Shown here: in pieces, positions 27,629 through 37,231 of the stretch
Layout of the letters: every line of letters starts with the position of its first letter
Position numbering within the stretch: position 1 is the stretch's first letter
Assembly (NCBI RefSeq): GCF_036178845.1
Contig: NZ_CP108070.1
Location: forward strand, 7,564,001-7,628,000
From: Streptomyces sp. NBC_00271
Lineage (GTDB): Bacteria > Actinomycetota > Actinomycetes > Streptomycetales > Streptomycetaceae
Length of the DNA stretch: 64,000 nt
Direction: 5' to 3'
Notes under the pieces: model-generated
The model's input: the letters and a program-made list of their open reading frames with translations, nothing else
Database searches by the model: none
What the model was told of the DNA's origin: nothing
Program-made: the position numbers and the translations under genes

Positions 27629-27675
27629 AGCATACATCTTGTGCCGGGCTGCCGTGACACCACCAGATGTTGTGT
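27629..27675 (-). promoter_or_regulatory. Two NrdR-type boxes over the nrdA promoter
   Basis: On the minus strand, ACACAACATCTGGTGG (27660-27675) and GCACAAGATGTATGCT (27629-27644) are related 16-mers exactly 31 bases apart, three helical turns. That is the spacing known for paired NrdR boxes in Streptomyces. They overlap the probable promoter just before the riboswitch. The NrdR repressor itself is not in this window. Confidence 0.72.
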
Positions 27676-27685
27676 CGTGCCGGTG

Positions 27686-28023
27686 TCAGAGTGTCAACTC
27701 GTAGGTGAGGAGAGTGATGTCGTCGAGGTCCGGGAGCGGGTTCCAGTCACGGTCGGGGGTGCGGGTGAAGCCGAGGCGTTCGTAGATGCGGTGGGCGGCG
27801 TGCATGGTGCGCTGGGTGGAGAGCACGACGCGTACGCAGCCGTCGGTGGCGCGTGCGGGGTCGACGCGGGCGCGGACGAGGGTCTCGCCGGCGCCTCGGC
27901 CGCGGGACTCGCGTGCGACGGCGAGCATGCGGATCTCGGCTTCGCCGGGGCAAGCCAGGTCGGTCGTGGTCGATGGCGACGAGGACCTCCGCGGCGGTGG
28001 GCTTCTCCGATGCGGATGTCCAT
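27686..28023 (-). pseudogene. Decayed GNAT acetyltransferase
   Basis: The last ~85 codons encode a good GNAT C-terminal half: GEAEIRMLAVARESRGRGAG (acetyl-CoA loop) and THERE-like end AAHRIYERLGFTRTPDRDW. The N-terminal half is broken: ATG 28023 opens MDIRIGE, then a frame change gives PTAAEVLVAID. The stretch expected between that strand and the CoA loop is missing. At least one frameshift and one internal deletion are needed. It is convergent with nothing, and lies behind the nrdA promoter. Confidence 0.75.
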
Positions 28024-28122
28024 GCCGGCGAGTGCGCAACAGGGTGCGGAACGGGCCGCCGGATTTGTGTCCGACGGCCCGTGGGGGTTGTTGGCGCGGT
28101 TCTTCGGCTGCGGGGCGGTGGG

Positions 28123-28215
28123 GGCTGGTCGCGCAGTTCCCCGCGCCCCTAAAAGCCTGGGGCACCGGGGCGCAGCCCCGTGCCCCAGGGGCGCGGGGGA
28201 ACTGCGCGCCAAGCC
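28123..28215. repeat. Nested G+C-rich inverted repeat
   Basis: The outer arms are GGCTGGTCGCGCAGTTCCCC with CGCGCCCCT, and AGGGGCGCGGGGGAACTGCG with CGCCAAGCC. Inside sits a second perfect hairpin, CCTGGGGCACCGGGGC-GCA-GCCCCGTGCCCCAGG in two arms of ~15. The outer arm is the same family as 5578-5615. It probably acts as a strong terminator or a transposition-derived cruciform. Confidence 0.7.
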
Positions 28216-28242
28216 CCCACCCACCCGCAGCCAACACGCTCA

Positions 28243-28271
28243 CCCGGGGGTCTGGGGGCGCAGCCCCCGGG
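28243..28271 (-). terminator. Terminator of the symporter operon
   Basis: CCCGGGGG (28243-28250) pairs with CCCCCGGG (28264-28271), immediately after the symporter stop at 28273. Confidence 0.6.
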
Positions 28272-28272
28272 C

Positions 28273-29883
28273 TCAGTGGGTGGAACCGGCCGTGGCCGGT
28301 GGGAGCTCCGTCTCGACGCCCGGGTCGCCCGCGTCCGCCGTGTAGTCCTCCGGAGACGTCTCGTCGACGCCGTCCGGCGCGTTGAAGGCGCGGAGGGCGA
28401 GGGTGAGGACGACGCTGACCACGACGTTCAGGACGAACGCCGTCAGACCGATGTAGCCGATCTCCCCGATGCCCGGGATCTCCTTCGAGCTGCCGCCGAA
28501 GTGCTTCTGGGTGGGAGAGGCGACCCCGTACGCGGCGAGCGTGCCGTACAGCATGCCCACCGCCCAGCCACCGAGCAGCGCCCAGCGGTGGAACCAGCGG
28601 GTGAACAGGCCACCGACCAGCGCCGGGAAGGTCTGGAGGATCCAGATCCCGCCCAGGAGCTGGAAGTTGATCGCGACCGTCTTGTCCATCGTCAGGACGA
28701 AGACCAGCGCGCCCACCTTCACAAGGAGCGACACCAGTTTCGAAACCTTGGTCTCCTGCTGCGGAGTCGCGTCCGGCTTGATGAAGTCCTTGTAGATGTT
28801 GCGGGTGAAGAGGTTCGCGGCCGCGATGGACATGATGGCCGCCGGCACGAGCGCTCCGATGCCGATCGCCGCGAAGGCCACCCCCGCGAACCAGTCCGGG
28901 AACATGTTCTCGAAGAGCTGGGGTATGGCGAGCTGGCCGTTGGTGACCTTGACCCCGGCCGCGATCGCCATGAACCCGAGCAGGGCAAGCAGCCCCAGCA
29001 TCAGGGAGTAGAGCGGAAGGATCGTGGTGTTGCGGCGGATCACCTCACGGCTGCGGCTGGAGAGCGTCGCCGTGATCGAGTGCGGGTACATGAACAGCGC
29101 GAGCGCCGAGCCGAGCGCGAGCGTGGCGTACGTCCACTGGCCCGCTTGGGCGGGCACGAGCCCGCCCGCCCCCGCCGCCGTGTACTTGTCGCTCGCCGCC
29201 TTGAAGATCTCGTCGAACCCGCCCAGCTTGATCGGGATGTAGATGATGGCCACCGCGATCACGATGTAGATCAGGGTGTCCTTCACGAACGCGATCAGGG
29301 CGGGCGCCCGCAGCCCCGAGGAGTAGGTGTACGCGGCCAGCACGCCGAACGCGATGAGGAGCGGAAGGTCCTTCACGAACCAGTTCGTGTTCTCGCCGCC
29401 GCCCACGCCCATCACGTCCAGGACGGCCTGGATGCCGACCAGCTGGAGCGCGATGTACGGCATGGTCGCGAGGATGCCGGTCACGGCCACGGCGAGGGAC
29501 AGACCCTTCGAACCGAAGCGCCCGCGCACGAAGTCCGAGGTCGTCACGTATCCGTGCTTGTGGGAGACCGACCACAGGCGGGGGAGGAACGTGAAGATCA
29601 GCGGGTAGACGAGGATCGTGTACGGAACGGCGAAGAAGCCGGCCGCGCCCGCCGCGTAGATCGCCGCCGGTACGGCGACGAAGGTGTACGCCGTGTAGAG
29701 GTCGCCGCCGAGCAGGAACCAGGTGACCCAGGTGCCGAACGACCGTCCGCCCAGGCCCCATTCGTCGAGGCTGTGCTCGTCGTCCGCCCTGCGCCAGCGC
29801 GCGGCCAGGAAGCCCATGACCGTGACGGCCAGGAAGAAGAAGATGAAGACGCCGAGCGCGACGCCGTTCACGCCGTCCTTCAC
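28273..29883 (-). CDS. Sodium:solute symporter (SSS family, monocarboxylate-type)
   Basis: A 536-residue transporter with about 13 membrane helices. The SSS signature region is visible (GGRSFGTWVTWFLLGGDLYTAYTFVAVP near residues 45-75, and the long RSREVIRRNTTILPLYSLMLG segment). It resembles MctP-like carriers for lactate, pyruvate or acetate. The GTG start overlaps the stop of the small DUF3311 gene (GTGA), a pair conserved in Actinobacteria, where the small protein is probably an accessory subunit. The substrate is inferred only. Confidence 0.87.
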   Translation of the reverse strand: MKDGVNGVALGVFIFFFLAVTVMGFLAARWRRADDEHSLDEWGLGGRSFGTWVTWFLLGGDLYTAYTFVAVPAAIYAAGAAGFFAVPYTILVYPLIFTFLPRLWSVSHKHGYVTTSDFVRGRFGSKGLSLAVAVTGILATMPYIALQLVGIQAVLDVMGVGGGENTNWFVKDLPLLIAFGVLAAYTYSSGLRAPALIAFVKDTLIYIVIAVAIIYIPIKLGGFDEIFKAASDKYTAAGAGGLVPAQAGQWTYATLALGSALALFMYPHSITATLSSRSREVIRRNTTILPLYSLMLGLLALLGFMAIAAGVKVTNGQLAIPQLFENMFPDWFAGVAFAAIGIGALVPAAIMSIAAANLFTRNIYKDFIKPDATPQQETKVSKLVSLLVKVGALVFVLTMDKTVAINFQLLGGIWILQTFPALVGGLFTRWFHRWALLGGWAVGMLYGTLAAYGVASPTQKHFGGSSKEIPGIGEIGYIGLTAFVLNVVVSVVLTLALRAFNAPDGVDETSPEDYTADAGDPGVETELPPATAGSTH

Positions 29884-30161
29884 TTCGCCGCACCCCCGCC
29901 CTGGGACGCGCGGGCGCGCTGGTCACGCTGCCACAGCTGGTACGCGGTCACGGTGAGCGCCGTGGACACGAGCACCCACAGCATCTGGTACCAGTAGAAG
30001 AACGGGATGCCGATGAACGCCGGGTCGGTCTTGGCGTAGGAGCCGACCCACAGCATCGCCACGAACGGGGCTATCAGGCACAGGGCGATGACCACCCGGA
30101 TCGGTGTCACCACCGGCGGTTCGACCTTCGGCGCGTCTGACACGTCCGACACGTCTGACAT
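29880..30161 (-). CDS. DUF3311 small membrane protein, symporter partner
   Basis: A 93-residue protein with two helices (VVIALCLIAPFVAMLWVG and FYWYQMLWVLVSTALTVTAYQLW) and the P-F-F-Y-W-Y-Q motif of DUF3311. It always precedes an SSS symporter gene in Actinobacteria. It is translationally coupled to it here by a GTGA overlap. The N-terminus has an Asp-Val-Ser triplicate (SDVSDVSDA). Confidence 0.85.
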   Translation of the reverse strand: MSDVSDVSDAPKVEPPVVTPIRVVIALCLIAPFVAMLWVGSYAKTDPAFIGIPFFYWYQMLWVLVSTALTVTAYQLWQRDQRARASQGGGAAK

Positions 30162-30277
30162 ACGGCGACTCCGTCCCCTCGCTGTTCACCTGTGCAATGC
30201 GCAGGCAATCTAGGCGACGGTGTCAGCCAAGCGGAACCCCTCGTCCGTATCTCGGTCCGCGCAACGTGGCAGGTGCG

Positions 30278-31090
<813 letters not shown>

Positions 31091-31176
31091 TCACGGCTCA
31101 CATCGTGGCACGGCTTCGTGTGCGAGTGTCCCCCGCACGCTCCGTGATCCCCTCTATATACCGTCGGCGTACCCGT

Positions 31177-31188
31177 TGGTCTAGTCCA
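31177..31188. promoter_or_regulatory. DasR operator (dre) near dasR
   Basis: TGGTCTAGTCCA differs at one base from the dre core TGGTCTAGACCA. It lies 135 bases upstream of dasR and probably serves its autoregulation. Confidence 0.7.
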
Positions 31189-31332
31189 TAGTGTGGACTC
31201 GGGTCGACCGAGAGGCACGTGAGGCCGCTGAACGGCCCCGCCGTTTATGCCACTTACCTACTTAAAGGTCCTTGCATATGTAGGTCCCATAACGGACGAC
31301 CAGTCGGGCTTACACACCCTTGACACCCCTCT

Positions 31333-31386
31333 AGGTCTAGGCCAAGCTCCCCGTACTGGTCTACACCATTGGTCCAGTCCCAGTCC
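31333..31386. promoter_or_regulatory. dre cluster upstream of dasA
   Basis: Three sites in 54 bases: AGGTCTAGGCCA (about 31335-31346), ACTGGTCTACACCATT (31355-31370), which matches 12 or 13 of the 16 dre positions, and TTGGTCCAGTCCCAGT partly overlapping it (31369-31384). Two adjoining dre sites before dasA are known in S. coelicolor. Confidence 0.75.
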
Positions 31387-31466
31387 CACGGGCAGTACTC
31401 GGCAGCGCTTCGGCATGTGTCACCGCGGTGGGCAGGGGGGTTTATGGCATCCCTGAGGAGGGTGGC

Positions 31467-32753
31467 GTGAAGCGGAAGCTGGCAGCCGCGATCGGTATCG
31501 CGGGCATGATGGTCTCCATCGCGGCGTGCGGGAGCAGCGACGACAAGTCCGGGGGGTCGGACAAGGGCGCGGACGCCAAAGCACTGACCGTCTGGCTCAC
31601 GGTGGACGCGCAGAACAACTGGCCCGAGCTGGTGAAGGCCGCCGACGCGGCGGTGCAGAAGGCGCACCCGGGCGTCAAGATCAACCACGAGTACTACGGC
31701 TGGCCGGACAAGAACACCAAGCTCGACGCGGTCCTCGCCACCGACAAGGCGCCCGACGTGGTCGAGATGGGCAACACCGAGATGCTCAGCTACATGGTCA
31801 AGGGTGCCTTCGCCCCCATCGACGCGTCGAAGCTCGACAACTCGGCCGCGTGGCTGGACGGCCTGAAGGCCTCCGTCACCTACGACGGCAAGACCTACGG
31901 CGTGCCGTACTACGCCGGTGGCCGCGTCGGCAACTGGCGCAAGGACGTGGCGGCTTCGGTCGGTGTCAAGACGCCCCCGAAGACGTACACGGAGCTCATC
32001 TCCGACCTGGACAAGATCCAGAAGAAGGAGGGGAGCAAGTTCAACGCCTGGTACCAGCCGACGCGTGACTGGTACGCCGCGATGTCCTTCGTCTACGACG
32101 CCGGCGGCTCCATCGCCAAGGAGGACGGCGGCCAGTGGAAGGCCAGCCTGTCGTCTCCGGAGTCCATCAAGGGACTCAACGACTGGAAGACCATCGTCGA
32201 CAAGTACATGCACGGAGACAAGACCAAGGACGAGTCCGACCGTTACATCGTCTACGGCCAGGGCAAGTCCGCCATGATCTTCGGCGCCGCGTGGGAGGGT
32301 GCGACCTCCGAGGACCCGAAGAACGACAAGACCGGCAAGCTCAAGGGCAACCTCGAGAACTTCGTGATGCCCGGCCCGTCCGGCAAGAACCTCCCCGTCT
32401 TCCTCGGCGGTTCCGACCTCGCCGTCCCGGTGAAGTCCAAGGCGCAGGCGCTCGCCGCCGAGTGGATCAACGCCTTCACGGGCTCCGCCGGTCAGAAGGG
32501 TCTGATGGCCAAGGGCAACCTGCCCAACAACAAGACCGACCTCGCCACCCTCAAGAACGACCCGGCGACCGTGGTTCCGGCCACCGCGGCCGAGTCCAAC
32601 TGGTTCGTGCCGATGGCTCCCGGCTGGGGCCAGGTCGAGAAGGCTCAGGTCCTGCAGACCATGCTGCAGAACATCGGCACCGGCAAGAAGTCGGTCGAGG
32701 CCGCCGCGAAGGACGCGGACGCCGCGATCGACAAGGTCATCAACACCAAGTGA
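31467..32753 (+). CDS. dasA: Chitobiose/GlcNAc-oligomer binding lipoprotein DasA
   Basis: A 428-residue ABC solute-binding protein. GTG 31467 has GAGGAGGGT upstream. The lipobox SIAAC puts the lipidated residue at Cys21. The mature family-1 binding fold has WPDKNTKLDAVLATDKAPDV and a C-terminal VEKAQVLQTMLQNI segment. It delivers (GlcNAc)2 to DasB-DasC; the ATPase MsiK is encoded elsewhere. It is controlled by DasR through the sites upstream. Confidence 0.95.
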   Translation: MKRKLAAAIGIAGMMVSIAACGSSDDKSGGSDKGADAKALTVWLTVDAQNNWPELVKAADAAVQKAHPGVKINHEYYGWPDKNTKLDAVLATDKAPDVVEMGNTEMLSYMVKGAFAPIDASKLDNSAAWLDGLKASVTYDGKTYGVPYYAGGRVGNWRKDVAASVGVKTPPKTYTELISDLDKIQKKEGSKFNAWYQPTRDWYAAMSFVYDAGGSIAKEDGGQWKASLSSPESIKGLNDWKTIVDKYMHGDKTKDESDRYIVYGQGKSAMIFGAAWEGATSEDPKNDKTGKLKGNLENFVMPGPSGKNLPVFLGGSDLAVPVKSKAQALAAEWINAFTGSAGQKGLMAKGNLPNNKTDLATLKNDPATVVPATAAESNWFVPMAPGWGQVEKAQVLQTMLQNIGTGKKSVEAAAKDADAAIDKVINTK

Positions 32754-32932
32754 CGTGAGCGCGGGGCGTGGTGGGACCCCGGGGCACGCCCGGGGCTTTC
32801 ACCCGGGGTCCGCCCCGGGTCCGCCCGGGGTGTGCCTCCAGGGGTACGTCCGAGTACGTCCGGGGCGATCCCGGGCTGTTCCCGGGCGCGCCTGCCGGGG
32901 CCCTCTTCGGGCCCGGGTTCCTGCCGCTTCCC
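32754..32932 (+). repeat. Cluster of G+C-rich hairpins after dasA
   Basis: Successive small inverted repeats: CCCCGGGGCACGCCCGGGG, ACCCGGGGTCCGCCCCGGGT, GCCCGGG/CCCGGGC around CTGTT, and CGGGGCCC-TCTTC-GGGCCCGGG. They lie between the dasA stop and the tandem array. They could protect the dasA 3' end from decay or attenuate transcription into dasB. Confidence 0.6.
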
Positions 32933-33745
32933 GTACGACCATGCGGGTCCCGGCGACGTACGACCGCGCGGGGCCCCGGCCACGTACGACCGTGCGAGGC
33001 CGGGCCGCGTACGACCGAATGGGTCCGGCCGGTATACGACCCGGGCGGCCCCCGACCGGAACCGACCGCACCAGGTTCGGATCACGCACGACCCGCACCG
33101 GACTCGGACCGGGCCAGGACCGGGCAGGGCAGGACCGGGCAGGGCGGGGCAGGACCGACCGGGCCGCCCCGCGCACGACCGAGAGGCCCCGCCCGGGCGA
33201 GCGCCCCGCGTACGACCGCGGGGGCCCGCCCCCGTGCATGACCTGCGCGGGCTCGGCCCGTGTGCGACCGCGGGGGTCCGCCCCTGTGCACGACCCGCGT
33301 GGGGTTCGAACTGCGCACGACCGCGCGGGGTTCGGACCGCGTACGACCGAGAGGGTCGGCCCCGGTGGGCGACCTGTTCGGGGCGGGCCGTGTGCGACCT
33401 GTGCGGAGTTCGGACCGTGCACGACCGTGCCGGGTTCGGACTGTGCACGACCCGTGCGGGGCTCGGACGGTGCACCACCGCGCGGGGCTCGGGCCGTGTG
33501 CGACCTGGGTGGCTTTCGCCCGGATACGACCGCGCCGGGCTTTGGGCCCTGTACGACCGCGAGGGTCCGCCCCGTGCGCGATCGCGAGGGTCCGCCCCCG
33601 CTCAGACCGTGCGGAGCCGGGCCGCGTACGACCGTGCGAGGCGCCGGCCGCGTACGGCCCGGGCGTGTTTCGCCTGTGTTCGACCGTGTGGGGCCTGCCC
33701 CGCGTACGACCCCGTGCGGGGCTTCGACCACGTACGACCTGAGGG
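32933..33745. repeat. Tandem array of ~28 degenerate 25-26 bp repeats between dasA and dasB
   Basis: The core GTACGACC (variants GCACGACC, GTGCGACC, ATACGACC) recurs about 28 times. The first starts are at 32933, 32958, 32984, 33009 and 33034, and the last at 33732. A consensus unit is GTACGACCGCGCGGGGTTCG plus GACCGC. Units vary in the second half. Several frames stay open through the array only because the unit lacks stops. Since 25-26 is not a multiple of three, no frame repeats per unit, and no start with a Shine-Dalgarno is seen. Confidence 0.9.
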
Positions 33746-33763
33746 ACCGCTGAGGAGCGCGCG

Positions 33764-34750
33764 ATGAGTGCCGCAGACACGACCACCCCCGCCAAGGTGC
33801 CGCCGCCGCGGCAGGCACCGCCACCGGCCGTCCCGAAGGCGCCACGCAGAGGGCGGACCTCGGGCGGAGCGGCGGCCCCTTGGGCCCTGCTCGCGCCCTG
33901 TCTGCTGATCCTCGCGCTGGTCATGGGCTATCCCCTGGTCCGCCTGGTCACCCTCTCCTTCCAGAAGTTCGGGCAGTCCCAGCTGTGGGGCTTCCAGCCG
34001 GCCGAGTCGGTCGGCTTCGACAACTTCGGCAAGGTGCTGGGCGACAGCGAGTTCTGGACGGTCGTCGTCCGAACGATCGTCTTCGCCGTCGGGTCCGTCG
34101 TCTTCACCATGGTCATCGGCATGCTGATCGCGCTGCTCCTCCAGCGCGTCTCGGGCTGGGTGAAGACGCTGATCAACATCGCGCTGGTGGCCAGCTGGGG
34201 CATGCCCATCATCGTGGCCACCACCGTCTTCAAGTGGCTCTTCGACTCCGACTACGGCGTCTTCAACGCGCTGCTGAGCAAGCTGCCTGGCGTCGACATG
34301 ATCGGCCACAACTGGTTCGCGAGCGGCCCCCAGGGACTGGCCGTGATCATGCTCCTGGTGGTGTGGGGCGCGGTGCCCTTCGTGGTCATCACGCTCAGCG
34401 CGGGGCTCACCCAGGTGCCGAGCGAACTGGAGGAGGCGGCCCGACTGGACGGCGCCGGCGCCTGGGGCGTCTTCCGTTACGTCACGCTCCCGATCCTCAA
34501 GCCCATCGTCGTGATGCTCACGACGCTCTCCGTCATCTGGGACATGGGCGTCTTCCCGCAGGTCTTCGTGATGCGGGGCGGCCACCCGGAGGCGGAGTTC
34601 CAACTGCTCACCACGTACTCCTACGACCGCGCCTTCGTCGTCAACGACTACGCGCAGGGGTCGGCGATCGCCCTGCTGACCGTGCTGTTGCTGCTGGGCG
34701 TGGTCGCCGTGTACATGCGTCAGATGCTGCAGATCGGAGAGGTCGAATGA
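33764..34750 (+). CDS. dasB: Chitobiose ABC transporter permease DasB
   Basis: A 328-residue inner-membrane permease of the MalF type: Pro-rich cytoplasmic N-terminus (1-35), six helices, and the EAA loop ELEEAARLDGAGAWGVFRYVTLP (about 222-244) that contacts the ATPase. GAGGAGCGCGCG precedes the ATG. It overlaps dasC by ATGA. It is separated from dasA by a 1-kb repeat region, so its expression may be uncoupled from dasA. Confidence 0.93.
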   Translation: MSAADTTTPAKVPPPRQAPPPAVPKAPRRGRTSGGAAAPWALLAPCLLILALVMGYPLVRLVTLSFQKFGQSQLWGFQPAESVGFDNFGKVLGDSEFWTVVVRTIVFAVGSVVFTMVIGMLIALLLQRVSGWVKTLINIALVASWGMPIIVATTVFKWLFDSDYGVFNALLSKLPGVDMIGHNWFASGPQGLAVIMLLVVWGAVPFVVITLSAGLTQVPSELEEAARLDGAGAWGVFRYVTLPILKPIVVMLTTLSVIWDMGVFPQVFVMRGGHPEAEFQLLTTYSYDRAFVVNDYAQGSAIALLTVLLLLGVVAVYMRQMLQIGEVE

Positions 34751-35595
34751 GCACCCTCGCCACGGCGGGCCGGCGCCGGGGGAAGTCCAAGCTCGGCTGG
34801 AACCTCCTCGGCCTCCTCGTCTTCGTCACCGCGGGCTTCCCCGTCTACTGGATGCTGAACACGGCGTTCAAGCCGGCGAAGGACGCCATCGACCCGGACC
34901 CGAGCCTGTTCCCCACGGGGCTCACGCTCGACAACTTCCGTCGCGCGCTGGACATCGCGGACTTCTGGGGCCCCGTCGGCCGCAGCCTGATCGTCTCCCT
35001 GTCGGTCGTCGTGATCGGCGTCGTGGTGGGAATGCTGGCCGCGCTGGCCATCTCCCGCTTCGCCTTCCGCGGCCGCAAGATCGTGATCGTCGGCATCCTC
35101 GCGGTCCAGATGATCCCGCTGGTCGCCATGATCATCCCGGTCTTCCTGCTGCTCAACGACCTGAATCAGTACGACAAGCTCACCGGCCTGATCATCACGT
35201 ACCTGACCTTCATCCTCCCCTTCACGGTGTGGACGCTGCGCGGCTTCATCGTCAACATCCCGAAGGAGCTGGAGGAGGCGGCCATGGTCGACGGCTGCTC
35301 GCGCACCGGAGCCTTCATACGGGTGGTCTTCCCGCTGCTCGCGCCCGGCATGGTCGCCACGTCCGTGTACGCGTTCATCCAGGCCTGGAACGAGTACCTC
35401 TACGCCCTGATGCTCATGAGCCAGGAGCACCAGACCGCCACCGTCTGGCTCGGCAACTTCACCACCAAGCACGGCACCGAGTACGCCCCGATGATGGCCG
35501 GCGCCACGATGATGGCCGTGCCGATCGTCGTGCTCTTCCTCATCGTCCAGCGCAAGATGGCCGCGGGGCTGACCGCGGGCGCCGTGAAGGGATAA
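34747..35595 (+). CDS. dasC: Chitobiose ABC transporter permease DasC
   Basis: A 282-residue MalG-type permease with six helices and the EAA loop ELEEAAMVDGCSRTGAFIRV (about 177-196). It pairs with DasB as the membrane channel for (GlcNAc)2. It is translationally coupled to dasB (ATGA) and followed by dasD after 9 bases, so dasBCD form one unit. Confidence 0.94.
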   Translation: MSTLATAGRRRGKSKLGWNLLGLLVFVTAGFPVYWMLNTAFKPAKDAIDPDPSLFPTGLTLDNFRRALDIADFWGPVGRSLIVSLSVVVIGVVVGMLAALAISRFAFRGRKIVIVGILAVQMIPLVAMIIPVFLLLNDLNQYDKLTGLIITYLTFILPFTVWTLRGFIVNIPKELEEAAMVDGCSRTGAFIRVVFPLLAPGMVATSVYAFIQAWNEYLYALMLMSQEHQTATVWLGNFTTKHGTEYAPMMAGATMMAVPIVVLFLIVQRKMAAGLTAGAVKG

Positions 35596-35604
35596 CGCCC
35601 CCCG

Positions 35605-37116
35605 ATGACGACACTCGCCAGTGGTACGACCGCGTCCTCTTCCGACCAGAACGGCCTGGCACGCGACGCGCTCACCGTCCTCCAGCCCGGCTTCACCGGA
35701 ACCACCGCCCCCGACTGGCTGCTGCGCCGCCTCGGCGAAGGGCTGGCCGCCGTCGGCCTGTTCGGCCGGAACATCGCCTCTCCCGAACAACTCGCGGCCC
35801 TGACCGCCCAGTTGCGCGCGGAGCGCGACGACGTCCTGGTCGCCATCGACGAGGAGGGCGGCGACGTCACCCGCCTCGAGGTCCGCGCCGGCTCGTCCTA
35901 CCCCGGCAACCACGCGCTGGGCGCGGTCGACGACGTGGAGCTGACGCGGGAGGTGGCCTCGGCACTCGGCCACCGCCTCGCGGCCTGCGGGGTGAACCTG
36001 AACTGGGCCCCCTCCGCGGACGTGAACTCCAATCCCGACAACCCGGTCATCGGCGTACGGTCCTTCGGCGCCGACACCGACCTGGTGGCCCGGCACACCG
36101 CCGCCTACGTCACCGGGCTCCAGTCCGCGGGCGTCGCGGCCTGCACCAAGCACTTCCCCGGCCACGGCGACACCGCGGTCGACTCGCACCACGCGCTGCC
36201 GCGCATCGACGCCGACCTGTCGGTCATCGAGGCCCGCGAACTCGCCCCGTTCCGTGCCGCGATCGCCGCGGGCACACGCGCCGTGATGAGCGCGCACATC
36301 CTGGTCCCGGCGCTGGACCCGGACCGCCCGGCCACCCTCTCCCGCCGCATCCTCACCGGCCTGCTCCGCGAGGAACTCGGCTACGACGGCCTCATCGTCA
36401 CCGACGGCATGGAGATGCAGGCGATCGCCGGGACGTACGGCATCGAGCGGGGCAGCGTCCTCGCCATCGCGGCCGGCGCGGACGCGATCTGCGTGGGCGG
36501 CGGGCTCGCGGACGACGAGACGGTACGACGCCTGCGCGACGCCCTCGTCACGGCGGTGCGCACCGGTGAACTCCCCGAGGAGCGCCTCGCGGACGCGGCG
36601 GAGCGGGTACGGGCGCTGGCCCGTTGGACGGCGGCGGCCTCCGCGGCCCCGCCGGCCGCCGAGCGGGAGCCGGCCGACGTGGGGCTCGTCGCCGCCCGAC
36701 GCGCGCTGACGGTGACACGCGCGCCGTCGTACGAGCCGGTGGGCGCGGCGCCGTTCGTCGCCGCCTTCACCCCCGTGGCGAACATCGCCGTCGGTGACGA
36801 GACCCCCTGGGGCGTGGCCGCGGAACTGGCCCGGCTGCTGCCCGGCACGGAGACGGGCAGCTTCGCGGGGGAGGGGGCGGCAACGGCTGTCCTGGCCGCC
36901 GCGGGCCGCCGCCGCGTCGTCGCCGTCGTCCGCGACGAACACCGGCACCCCTGGATGGCGGCCGCCCTGGACACACTGTTGGGGGAACGCCCCGACACGA
37001 TCGTGGTCGAGATGGGCATCCCCCAGGCCCCGCCCCGAGGCGCCCTCCACATCGCCACGCACGGCGCGGCGAGGGTGTGCGGCCGGGCGGCGGCGGAGGT
37101 CATCGCGGGGGAGTGA
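35605..37116 (+). CDS. dasD: Family 3 beta-N-acetylglucosaminidase DasD
   Basis: A 503-residue glycoside hydrolase with no signal peptide, so it hydrolyses imported chito-oligosaccharides in the cytoplasm. The NagZ-type dyad motif KHFPGHGDTAVDSHH (general acid His/Asp loop) and the nucleophile Asp in LIVTDGMEMQAIA are intact. A C-terminal domain (about 370-503) has no catalytic motif. It ends the das operon, before a bidirectional terminator. Confidence 0.93.
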   Translation: MTTLASGTTASSSDQNGLARDALTVLQPGFTGTTAPDWLLRRLGEGLAAVGLFGRNIASPEQLAALTAQLRAERDDVLVAIDEEGGDVTRLEVRAGSSYPGNHALGAVDDVELTREVASALGHRLAACGVNLNWAPSADVNSNPDNPVIGVRSFGADTDLVARHTAAYVTGLQSAGVAACTKHFPGHGDTAVDSHHALPRIDADLSVIEARELAPFRAAIAAGTRAVMSAHILVPALDPDRPATLSRRILTGLLREELGYDGLIVTDGMEMQAIAGTYGIERGSVLAIAAGADAICVGGGLADDETVRRLRDALVTAVRTGELPEERLADAAERVRALARWTAAASAAPPAAEREPADVGLVAARRALTVTRAPSYEPVGAAPFVAAFTPVANIAVGDETPWGVAAELARLLPGTETGSFAGEGAATAVLAAAGRRRVVAVVRDEHRHPWMAAALDTLLGERPDTIVVEMGIPQAPPRGALHIATHGAARVCGRAAAEVIAGE

Positions 37117-37145
37117 CGGCCCGCGAGAAGGAGAACCGAGAAGGA

Positions 37146-37192
37146 GAACGAGGAAGGTGCCGGACCTCAGTGGTCCGGCACCTTCCTCGTTC
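37146..37192. terminator. Bidirectional terminator between dasD and nagB
   Basis: A perfect 21-bp stem (37146-37166 with 37172-37192) has a TCAGT loop; the arm ends GGTGCCGGACC. T- and A-rich bases flank both sides. It serves the convergent dasD and nagB. Confidence 0.9.
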
Positions 37193-37231
37193 TTCTACTT
37201 CCCCGCCGTGCCCTTCTTCGCGCCCTCGGGG

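Noticed and set aside
32755..33845. Long open frames of 270-350 codons on both strands across the dasA-dasB gap
   Set aside because: They follow from a stop-free repeat unit. Translations are Arg/Gly/Pro-rich in every frame, lack ribosome sites and lack domain similarity. The DNA repeat explains them.
34720..37062. Long minus-strand frame opposite dasC and dasD
   Set aside because: It is a codon-bias shadow; the plus-strand genes have intact motifs and operon overlaps.
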